DNA from: Caulobacteraceae bacterium
Lineage (GTDB): Bacteria; Pseudomonadota; Alphaproteobacteria; Caulobacterales; Caulobacteraceae
Length of the DNA: 35,139 nucleotides
NCBI GenBank assembly: GCA_947475735.1
Contig: CANJLQ010000022.1
Coordinates: forward strand, 1-35,139
Direction of reading: 5' to 3'
The notes beneath the pieces are model-generated. The model had not been told where the DNA came from, ran no database searches, and saw nothing but the letters and a program-made list of their open reading frames with translations. This document shows, in pieces, positions 1-7,300 of this stretch; position 1 is the stretch's first letter, and every line of letters begins with the position of its first letter. The translations under genes were made by a program, and so were the position numbers.

Positions 1-264
1 ATCGCCGCCGTCCTCCGTCGTTTCGGCGGCCGGGGATCGGCGCCGGGAGACGCCACGATGCGCCCGATCGGCGACGGTTTGGATGCGCGAGGTTTGCGGA
101 CCTTGGTTGCTGTAGAGACCGTGTCATGCCCGATTACACCGGCACTAAGCCCCCATTCTGACGATTTCCAACCAGCCTCTCCAACAGTGAACACAACCGA
201 TCAAACCCCGGCAAGACATAGATGAGGTTCGTGTTCGAAGCCCTTCAGGCTCGCCGGATGACAA
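1..264. other. Left edge, no confident gene
   Basis: No gene is assigned here. One plus-strand frame is open from the edge to a TGA at 220-222 (73 codons), so it could be the tail of a gene starting outside the window, but the translation shows no recognisable motif. I see no tRNA, attachment repeat or insertion-sequence end. The stretch continues to the terminator just before the first gene. Confidence 0.4.
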
Positions 265-295
265 GAAAAACCCGCCCGGCCGAAGCCGAGCGGGT
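265..295 (-). terminator. Rho-independent terminator of the DUF2493 gene
   Basis: Read on the minus strand this is an 11-bp stem (ACCCGCTCGGC with GCCGGGCGGGT, one G-U wobble) closed by a TTCG tetraloop and followed directly by TTTTTCTTGT. It lies about 20 bases past the stop of the DUF2493 gene, in the right orientation to end that transcript. Stem, stable tetraloop and T-run are all present, so this is a textbook intrinsic terminator. Confidence 0.9.
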
Positions 296-316
296 CGTTG
301 ATCCAGTCGTGATGCT

Positions 317-1255
317 TCAGGCGGCTCGTGCCCTGATGGGCAGATGCCGCATTCCGTTCTCCGTCGCCTTCTGTCCGAGGTTGAGCGCCGGTCCGAAGGG
401 CCGTTGTCCTTCCCGGACCCCGGCCACCGAATGGACCAGCGTAAGGCAGACCTCCGGCTCGAGCGCGATGAGCTCGTCGTTCGCCCGGAAGGGAGCCGCC
501 TTGCCGTGGGTGTCGAAATCCGCCCGGGCGAGGATGAGCTTCACCCCCTTCTGCGCCGCCCATTTGATCGCCAGCTTCTCGGAGCCCTTCGCCCCGGTCG
601 TCGCCAGAGCCATGTCCGGCCACTCCGCCTTCGCCCAGTTCAGGGCGTCGAAGATCCGCCCCGCATCCTCCGCCGTGTCCGCCGTCGGCGCGCCCCGGAA
701 GGCGATCACCGGACCGCCCGGATCCGCCTCTCCCGACTTCCGCTGACGGATCGCCCGGATCGCCTGTTTCGCCTCCAGCTGCGCCGCCGTCAGATGCGTG
801 CCTCGCCGCGTTCCCCGCCAAGCCGTCCAGACCTCGCCGGTCGCGATGGTCCAGGTCTCCGACGCCGCATCCCGGATCATTTCGCAGGCCTGGGTTGCGA
901 CGTCTCCAGCCCGAGCCTTCGCCGTCGCCTCCTGCAGTTCGACGTCGGCCGCTTCCGATCCGTCGAAGTCCCGGTCCAGGGCCCGCATCGCATCCCGGGC
1001 CCGGTCCGCGTCGCGCTCGATCCGTCCGGCCGCCGAGTGGAAGGCGCCGATCAGGGCCTCTCCGAGGATCGTCTGGTAATCTTCCAGAGCGGTGTCCGAG
1101 ATCACGTCCACGAGCTCGGTCATGAGCGCGCGCCCGAGCTGGATCAGGGCGTCCTCGGTCGGGTGCGGACGCGCATCCCCGAGGGACGCGGTCAGGTCGT
1201 CGAAGGCGGAGTCGCTCTTCGAGGACGCGGAGAAGGTGGTGTTGAAGCGGGTCAT
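317..1255 (-). CDS. DUF2493 (SLOG-like) domain protein
   Basis: A 312-residue protein. The N-terminal half is helical and acidic with no known motif. The C-terminal part (about residues 190-275) reads as a DUF2493 domain: a strand ending VIAFRGAP, a central block with ATTGAKGSEKLAIKWA, then ILARADFDTHGKAAPFRAND. DUF2493 belongs to the Rossmann-like SLOG group thought to bind nucleotide-derived ligands and is common on conjugative elements. The actual reaction is unknown. I chose ATG 1255 because the domain-bearing frame has AAGGA about nine bases upstream; longer frames from 1471 add low-complexity sequence. The gene follows gcrA after 310 bases and ends at a strong terminator. Domain assignment is fairly sure, function is not. 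Confidence 0.8.
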   Translation of the reverse strand: MTRFNTTFSASSKSDSAFDDLTASLGDARPHPTEDALIQLGRALMTELVDVISDTALEDYQTILGEALIGAFHSAAGRIERDADRARDAMRALDRDFDGSEAADVELQEATAKARAGDVATQACEMIRDAASETWTIATGEVWTAWRGTRRGTHLTAAQLEAKQAIRAIRQRKSGEADPGGPVIAFRGAPTADTAEDAGRIFDALNWAKAEWPDMALATTGAKGSEKLAIKWAAQKGVKLILARADFDTHGKAAPFRANDELIALEPEVCLTLVHSVAGVREGQRPFGPALNLGQKATENGMRHLPIRARAA

Positions 1256-1439
1256 CGAACCATTCCTTTGAAGAAGAGAATGTCGAAGCGCCCCATGCGC
1301 AACGACCCCGGCCTTGGCCACGGCGGGGTCCCCGGCAGTCACCGGAGCGGGCGACCGCTTGTCGGCCGCGGAGGGGAACGGCGAAGCCGTTGACTTCCGG
1401 GGTGACGTGACAAGGTTGGAGGGCGTTGTGTGGGGGCAA

Positions 1440-1466
1440 GTCGTCGTCGCCCTTCGCGACGACGAC
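1440..1466. repeat. Perfect 11-bp inverted repeat upstream of DUF2493 gene
   Basis: GTCGTCGTCGC (1440-1450) and GCGACGACGAC (1456-1466) are exact reverse complements around a 5-base loop. No T-run follows on either strand, so this is not a classic terminator. It lies in the 310-base gap (1256-1565) between the end of gcrA and the start of the DUF2493 gene, about 185 bases upstream of the latter. It may be an operator, a leader hairpin or a weak pause site. The rest of the gap holds no gene I can support. Confidence 0.5.
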
Positions 1467-1565
1467 CCCATTCGGCGCCGTCGCGCCGATGCGGAAGAGG
1501 ACGCATCGATCTTCTCATCCGTCGACGCCGGCAGGCCGGCGGCGCCCCCATGGGCAGGGAAGCCG

Positions 1566-1973
1566 TCACGAAGAGACGCCAGCGAGATGCATCAGACCTT
1601 CGACTGACATAGGGGCCGGGCGATAGGCGATGGCGGCATGGGCAGCGCAGAAGGCGCCGCGTTCCGACGGACGACCGCAAAGGCTGAAGTCGGCGGCTCC
1701 CGGATCGCCATAAGGCCACCGGCAATCCAGACGTCTGATCGAGAGGATGGTGGCGATCCCGTTCACGGGAGGCTCCGGCGGCGCACGATCTTGCGCCTCT
1801 GGTCGCGGTCTTCCGCCGGCACGTCGCTCGGAGAGGCCCAGGCGGGCGACCTTGCCGAGCACGGCGTTCCGGGTCAGGCCGCCGCCCAGTTCGCGGGCGA
1901 TGGTCTCTGCGCTTTTACCCTCGGGCCACAGACGCTTGAGTTGATTGATGCGGTGTTCGGTCCAGGCGGACAT
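1566..1973 (-). CDS. gcrA: GcrA-family cell-cycle regulator
   Basis: A 135-residue protein with the GcrA layout. The N-terminal helix-turn-helix carries WTEHRINQLKRLWPEGKSA and then LTRNAVLGKVARLGLS (residues 4-48). A variable linker follows, then a C-terminal block with CRWPYGDP and a cysteine/histidine-containing stretch (LCGRPSERGAFCAAHA). In Caulobacter, GcrA works with sigma-70 RNA polymerase at promoters carrying CcrM-methylated GANTC sites. Here it is shorter than the roughly 170-residue chromosomal form and sits on a mobile element. ATG 1973 is preferred over GTG 1976 because AAAGGAG is six bases from the ATG but only three from the GTG. It might control element genes or alter host cell-cycle transcription; that is inference. 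Confidence 0.9.
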   Translation of the reverse strand: MSAWTEHRINQLKRLWPEGKSAETIARELGGGLTRNAVLGKVARLGLSERRAGGRPRPEAQDRAPPEPPVNGIATILSIRRLDCRWPYGDPGAADFSLCGRPSERGAFCAAHAAIAYRPAPMSVEGLMHLAGVSS

Positions 1974-2034
1974 CACGGTCTCCTTTCATCGAGCCCCGAT
2001 GGCTCGCCCGACCGGTCCCTCCCTCCGCCTCTGC

Positions 2035-2073
2035 TCAAAAGAGAAAGGCCCGGAGCGCGGCGCGCCCGGGCCC
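2035..2073 (-). terminator. Rho-independent terminator after ssb
   Basis: On the minus strand the arms GGCCCGG (2066-2072) and CCGGGCC (2047-2053), extended inward by GC-rich pairing with one bulge, are followed by TTTCTCTTTTG. It starts about 20 bases beyond the ssb stop and separates the ssb pair from gcrA. Confidence 0.85.
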
Positions 2074-2092
2074 TTCAGGTCTCCCGCTCGGA

Positions 2093-2518
2093 TCAGAACG
2101 GAATGTCGTCGTTGAGGTCGTAACCGCCGCCCGCCTCGACGCCGCGATCAGCGACGCCGGATCTGTCGCCCGAAGGCTCGGCGGCGGCCCGGCGGTTCTT
2201 CAGGCGGATGTCGCTGACGACAAGGCGCAGGTCGTAGTGTTCGACCCCGTCCTTGCCGGTCCAGGTGTCGTTTTCGACATGACCCTGGATCACGACGCGG
2301 CTGCCCTTTTTGGCGTAGGGCTGGATGTAGTTCTCCGCCGTCGCCTCGTTGAAGCAGATGCAGTTGAAACCGGTGGTGCGCTCGCCCGGCTCGCCGTTGG
2401 CGCGGCGGAAGCGGGTGGTCTCCACCACGCGGAAGCTCGCCCGCTTTTTGCCGGACCCTTGCGCCGACAGGATGGACGGATCGGCGGCCAGATAGCCTTC
2501 GAGGGTGAGGGTTTGCAT
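2093..2518 (-). CDS. ssb: Single-stranded DNA-binding protein
   Basis: A 141-residue SSB with an OB-fold over roughly residues 1-110: it starts MQTLTLEGYLAADP, and has the middle block FNCICFNEATAENYIQPYAKKGSRVVIQGHVE and a GKDGVEHYDLRLVVSDIRL strand. A Gly/Asp-rich linker leads to the acidic tip DLNDDIPF, the peptide that in SSBs recruits replication and repair partners. It coats single-stranded DNA, here probably during conjugative transfer and replication in the recipient. ATG 2518 has AGGAG upstream; longer frames only add the reverse of the spacer. It is 40 bases behind a second SSB-like gene and closed by a terminator, so the two are probably one transcript. Confidence 0.93.
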   Translation of the reverse strand: MQTLTLEGYLAADPSILSAQGSGKKRASFRVVETTRFRRANGEPGERTTGFNCICFNEATAENYIQPYAKKGSRVVIQGHVENDTWTGKDGVEHYDLRLVVSDIRLKNRRAAAEPSGDRSGVADRGVEAGGGYDLNDDIPF

Positions 2519-2558
2519 GGTCAGTCTCCTGGAAATGAGGATTATGGATGGGGAAGGT

Positions 2559-2924
2559 TCAGGCGGCGGCGCGGTCGTCAGCCGCCCCGGAATCTGTGTC
2601 GGCATGGCGGTCTTCCGCCCAGTCGAGGACGGTGAGCCGGTTGATCACCAGCTCCTTCGCCGTCCGCTCCGAGCCGTCCCGGGCCGTGTAGGCGGTGTCG
2701 ATGAAGGCCCCGATGACGACGGCCTCGCATCCTTGGGCCAGGCCGCGGGCGATGACCTTCTCGTTGAGGCCCTTCGACCAGCTGACGCAGTTGACGCCGA
2801 CCAGCCGGGGCTTGCCGGCATTGTCGGTCCCGCGTTGCTCGAGCAGGCGGAAGACCGCCTTGCCGAAGTCGTCGCTGATCTGGGGATCGGCCGCGAGGCG
2901 GCCCGTGAACACCATGGTCTGCAT
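2559..2924 (-). CDS. Second SSB-like OB-fold protein
   Basis: A 121-residue protein that begins MQTMVFTGRLAADPQ, in parallel with the neighbouring SSB, and keeps the SSB strand pattern (LVGVNCVSWSKGLNEKVIARGLAQGCEAVVIGAFIDTAYTARDGSERTAKELVINRL). It ends ADTDSGAADDRAAA and lacks the DDIPF-type acidic tip. It is probably a diverged SSB paralogue that binds single-stranded DNA but does not recruit the usual SSB partners; it might form mixed oligomers with the downstream SSB. AGGAG is well placed before ATG 2924. It is the first gene of the pair in transcription order. Confidence 0.8.
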   Translation of the reverse strand: MQTMVFTGRLAADPQISDDFGKAVFRLLEQRGTDNAGKPRLVGVNCVSWSKGLNEKVIARGLAQGCEAVVIGAFIDTAYTARDGSERTAKELVINRLTVLDWAEDRHADTDSGAADDRAAA

Positions 2925-3012
2925 GTCAGTCTCCTGTTGATCCGAAGCCGCAGGGGAGCCGATCTCCCCAATCTCGCTTCACCCGAGACCTCCCTTCCTC
3001 CCAACCTCCCGT

Positions 3013-3030
3013 CCGGGCGCTCTCGCCCGG
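3013..3030. repeat. GC-rich hairpin upstream of the second SSB gene
   Basis: CCGGGCG (3013-3019) and CGCCCGG (3024-3030) form a perfect 7-bp stem with a 4-base loop in the 157-base gap between the divergently read SSB-like gene and the NRDE gene. A C/T-rich tract (about 2988-3010), purine-rich on the minus strand, lies between it and the SSB-like gene start. No T-run. It may be a leader structure or operator. Confidence 0.45.
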
Positions 3031-3081
3031 GCGCCCCGCCTGGAGTGTCGCCATCGATCCGGTTTCGCGCGATGCTGGGGC

Positions 3082-3801
3082 ATGTGCGTTCTCACCCTCG
3101 CCTGGGACATTCATCCGGACTGGCTGCTGGTCGCGGCGGGCAACCGCGATGAGGCCCATGCTCGTCCGTCCGCGCCGCTGGCGCGCTGGTGCGACGGCTC
3201 CGGCGTCATCGGCGGACGGGATCTGCTCTCCGGCGGCATGTGGTTGGGCGTCTCTGAGCCCCATGCGCGCTTCGCCGTCGTGACCAATGTCACGGGACAG
3301 GGCGCGCCCGCTCCAGACCGGTTGAGCCGGGGCGGGCTTGTACACGACGCCCTGGTCAGCAGGACCCCTTTCGAGGCGGTGCAGGCCTCCCGCTACAACC
3401 CCTTCAACCTGATCGTCGTCGCCGAGGACCGGGCGCGTGAGCGCACCAATCGCCCCGAACCGCTCGATCGGTCGCTTGCTCGAGGTTGGCACGCCCTTTC
3501 GAACGGACTTCTGGACGCGCCCTGGGATCGAAAGGAGCGGCTGACCACGGCCGCTCAGGCCTGGCTCGAGGCCGAGCCGAGGCGGCCCGAAGGACTGCTC
3601 GGCCCGCTGGATGATCGTATCGAGGGGCGATCAGCCGATGTGGATCGACCGATCTTTCTCCTCAATGACCTGTACGGCACGCGATGCAGCACGGTCGTCG
3701 CCGTGGATCGGGCCGGACGCGGCCCGATCTGGGAACGGCGCTTCGATGCGACGGGCGCGGTCACCGGCGAGACGGAGATCGCGTTTCACTGGCTGATCTG
3801 A
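3082..3801 (+). CDS. NRDE (TANGO2-like) family protein
   Basis: A 239-residue protein of the NRDE/TANGO2 family. It begins MCVLTLAWD, and Cys2 after Met is a family hallmark that also fixes the start. The naming motif is in AAGNRDEAHARPSAPL (about residues 18-33), followed by GGRDLLSGGMWLGVSEPHARFAVVTNV and, near the C-terminus, FLLNDLYGTRCSTVVAVDR. The fold resembles N-terminal nucleophile hydrolases; eukaryotic TANGO2 has been linked to heme and lipid handling, and the bacterial substrate is unknown. It stands alone on the plus strand among minus-strand maintenance genes with a weak ribosome binding site, so it looks like passenger cargo. Family call is secure, role is not. Confidence 0.88.
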   Translation: MCVLTLAWDIHPDWLLVAAGNRDEAHARPSAPLARWCDGSGVIGGRDLLSGGMWLGVSEPHARFAVVTNVTGQGAPAPDRLSRGGLVHDALVSRTPFEAVQASRYNPFNLIVVAEDRARERTNRPEPLDRSLARGWHALSNGLLDAPWDRKERLTTAAQAWLEAEPRRPEGLLGPLDDRIEGRSADVDRPIFLLNDLYGTRCSTVVAVDRAGRGPIWERRFDATGAVTGETEIAFHWLI

Positions 3802-3920
3802 TCTCGAGATGAGACTTTCGCTCAAGAGGCTTAACCAGCGGGTCGCTCGCAGCCCGCTTCTGCTTCGATGCGGCAACCAGGTCAGCCTTGGCCATCGACA
3901 CGCGAACCTTTGGAGGACAC

Positions 3921-4301
3921 ATGGAACAGTCAGCACAGGAGCGTCGCCAGATGGAGGATCTGGCGAAATCTATGGTCGAGCTCTGCGTTCGAAACACCGT
4001 GCTGGAGGACTTCCATGCCGGTCGATATCCGCAATCGCGCGCGGGGGATTACTCCGATGTCCGGGTCGTCACGCCGAACGGCGAGATTCCATGGAACGAT
4101 CTGAGCCGCATCTCTGATGAGGAGATGAAGACCCTGATGATAGAGGTCATCGATCGCGTTTTCACCTACCTGAGCTTTCCGGAGATTCTCGGCGCCATAC
4201 CAGGCGGTCGGACATGGGACCGGCCCAAGCTGGACGCGGCCCTGATGAAGACCGTCCAACGCCGCCTGGGTCAGGCGGCGACGCCCTCAAGCACTGACTG
4301 A
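3921..4301 (+). CDS. Conserved-looking hypothetical protein
   Basis: A 126-residue protein I do not recognise. It is rich in acidic residues, with helices predicted by eye at MEDLAKSMVELCVRNTVLEDF and DEEMKTLMIEVIDRVFTYL. No signal peptide, membrane segment or cysteine cluster is seen. ATG 3921 is chosen because GGAGG sits five bases upstream; the in-frame ATG 3888 has no such site. Its last 31 bases overlap the 3' end of the helicase-methyltransferase gene on the other strand, so the two transcripts converge. Methionine-dense acidic helices could fit a small nucleic-acid-associated or inhibitor protein, but that is a guess. Confidence 0.7.
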   Translation: MEQSAQERRQMEDLAKSMVELCVRNTVLEDFHAGRYPQSRAGDYSDVRVVTPNGEIPWNDLSRISDEEMKTLMIEVIDRVFTYLSFPEILGAIPGGRTWDRPKLDAALMKTVQRRLGQAATPSSTD

Positions 4302-7300
4302 ACAGGGTGGCGGCGCAGGACGGCTTCGACCACATCCGGCCGGTCCACCGCGACAAACACCCGCGGTGCATAGGCGATGATCTCGACGAAGCAGCCGAGC
4401 GCGACCAGGGCGTCGCGGTCGGTGCGCCCACCGACCACCTCCAGCCGCCAGCGGTCCATGAGGCGCGACCGCTTGAGCCATAGTCCGCCCGACAGGGCGA
4501 GCTGCACATTGCGGTCGAGCACGGCCGTCGCCGTGCGCCCGCCATCGGCCCAGGCGTCCCCGACCTCGGTCAGGCCCAGGGCCGTCTTCAGGCTCGCAGC
4601 TTGAACCTCGTCCAGCACCCGGCCCAGCCACCGCCGCCCGTCCGGCGCGCGGACGCGACGGACCGAACACCCCTTGGCCGGCAGCCGTCCCCAGATCGGC
4701 AGGAGAAGCCCCGTCGCCAAGGTCAGGCGTCGGGTCCGCCACGGATCGGTCGCAGCCACCTCGGCGTCCCACACCGCGCGCCATCCGGCCTCGTCGGTCT
4801 CGGTCCAGGCCGATTCCTCGAACGCCCTCTCCGGCATGACCTGATGCTGGTCGGGCCGCAGCAGGCGCACGGCCGGGACGAGCCGGTCGTCGTCGGTGGT
4901 CGTGGTCAGGCCCAGCTCCGCCAGGGCGGCGCGGCCCGAGCGCTCGTTGACGACCAGTCGGAAGGCTGAGCCATCGGCGCCGTCGAGGGCCGCGTCCGAG
5001 GTCACAATCTCGCGGCGAACCTTCAGCTCGAAAGTGACGAGCGCCGTCTCGGCCCCTGTCGAGACGTCGGTGCGGATTGTCTCCGCCTCGACCACTTCAA
5101 GCTCCTCGGCCTGAATGTCCTCCAGACCTCGATCCAGATCACCCGAGCTGGCGGCCCGTTCGAGGATGCCGGACAGGATGCTGTCGAAGTCGGCGAACAG
5201 GGCATTCTGGTCGGCGATCCGCAGGGCCAGCAGCCGGTTCAGGAAGGTATGGATCGGCGGCAGATCGTCGGACGGCTTGAGCCCGCCGTCGGCATCCCGC
5301 AGCTTCAGGCCGGTCTTCGTCTCGAAGTCCTCCAGGCTCATGGACGAGAGCTCGCCGAAGCCGAGAGCGCCATAGAAGACCAGAAGGGCCCGGCGCGCCC
5401 AGGGACTTTCCAGATTGTCCTCGGCCCGGAACAGGCCCGCTCCCGCCGTGCGACGCTCGCCCCGCGTCAGGGCCCCGAGCGAGTCCAGCCGCCGGGCGAT
5501 GGTCGAGGTGAAGCGCTTCTCGCCGTGGATGTCGGTCGTGACCGGCCTGAACAGCGGCGGACTGGCCTGGTGGGTCCGGTGCGACCGCCCCAAGCCCTGG
5601 ATGGCCGTGTCGGCGCGCCAGCCCGGTTCCACGAGATAATGCGACCGGCGCTGCTGGTTCGGGGCCGACAGGTCGGCGTGGTAGCTGCGACCGGTCCCGC
5701 CCGCGTCCGAGAAGACCAGGATGCGTTTCCGCCCCGACATGAAAGCGTCGGTCTCGGATCGCGCGGCCGAGGCGCCGCGCCGCTCGACCACCTTCCGGCC
5801 CTCCCGCATCACCACTCGGCGCCCTCGCCCGGTGATTTCGGCAACGGCGTCCGTGCCGAAGGCCTCAAGGAGGGCGTCGAGCACACCCGGCACGGCGGGC
5901 AGCAGCGCCATCCGTTCGATCAGGTCTTCGCGCCGGCGCAGCGCCTCCTGGCTCACGGTGGGTCGACCGTCGACCATGACCGGGACCAGGGTGATCGCGC
6001 CGTCGTCGCCTTCGATCGCCTCCATCAAGTGCACGGGGAAGGCCTCGCGCAGATAGTCGAGGACGTATTCGCGCGGGGTCAGATCGATGGAGAGATTGTT
6101 CCATTCCTCCGGCGGGATCGAGGCCAGCCGCCGCTCCATCACCGCCTCGTTTGTCGAAACGATCTGGACCACGGCCGAACGCCCCTCGGCCAGATCCGTT
6201 CGGATGGAGGCGGCCAGGGTCGGCGCCTTGAGCCCCGCCAGCAGATGACCGAAGAAGCGTAGCTTGGCGCCTTCGAAGGCGGAGTGGACGGCGGAGGCCG
6301 CCATGCCGCTCTTCGCCTTGCCATCCTCGTCGTTGAACCCGGTCGCCTTCAGCGCCTCGCCGAGGTTGGCGTGAATCAGCTGGAACGCGTCGGCCCATGC
6401 GTCCCAGATGCCGATGTCGTCTTCCGTCAGGGCGTGGAAGAGCGGTTCATACTCGACGCCCTCGAACGACAGGGACCGCGCCACATAGAGGCCGAGCGCC
6501 TTGAGCTCGCGCGCCACCAGCTCCATGGCGGCCACCCCGCCCTTGTCCATGGCCTCAAGGAAGTCGTCGCGCGACACGAAGGGCGCCTCCGGTCCGCCCC
6601 ACAGGCCCAGACGGGCCGCATAGGCCAGGTTCTCCGCCGTGGTCGCTCCCGTCGCCGAGACATAGAGCACCCGGGCGTTGGGCAACCGGTTCTGCAGCGC
6701 CAGACCCGCCATACCCTGCAGCGAGGCTTTCTTGGCGCCCCGCGCGCCCTTGCCGCCGCCGGCGGCGTTGGCCATGGCGTGAGCCTCGTCGAAGGCGATG
6801 ACGCCGTCGAAGTCCTCGCCCAGCCAGGCGACGATCTGATCGAGCCGGGACATCTTCTGGCCCCGCGCCGGCTGGCGCAGGGTGGCGTAGGTGGTGAAGA
6901 CGATGCCCCGGTCGAGCCGGACGCCTTCGCCCAGCTTCCAACTGTTCAGCGGGACGATGTCGTGAGCCCCGCCGCCGATGGCGCACCAGTCGCGCCGGGC
7001 GTCGTCGAGGAGAGCGTCGTTCTTGGATAACCACAGGGCCTTCACCCGCCCCTGGGCCATGTTGTCGGCGATGACCGCGGCGATCTCCCGGCCCTTGCCG
7101 CAGCCGGTGCCGTCACCGAGGAAGAAGCCGCGCCGCAACTGGACGGCGCTATCGTCCTCCTCTCGCGACAGCCCGAGCTGATGCGCCGCCTCACCGCGCG
7201 TCCACCAGGCCGGGAGCATGCCTGCATGCGCCTCGCCGGCGTAGATCACCGTCTCCAGCTGGGCGTCCGAAATCCGGCCATCCTCCCGCACCGCAGGCGG

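Noticed and set aside
201..1439. Long minus-strand frame overlapping the DUF2493 gene
   Set aside because: Low-complexity Arg/Gly translation; the overlapping frame carries the DUF2493 domain and a ribosome binding site.
1314..1607. 97-codon plus-strand frame with TTG start
   Set aside because: High third-position G/C made it tempting, but it has no ribosome binding site, overlaps gcrA antisense and shows no motif.
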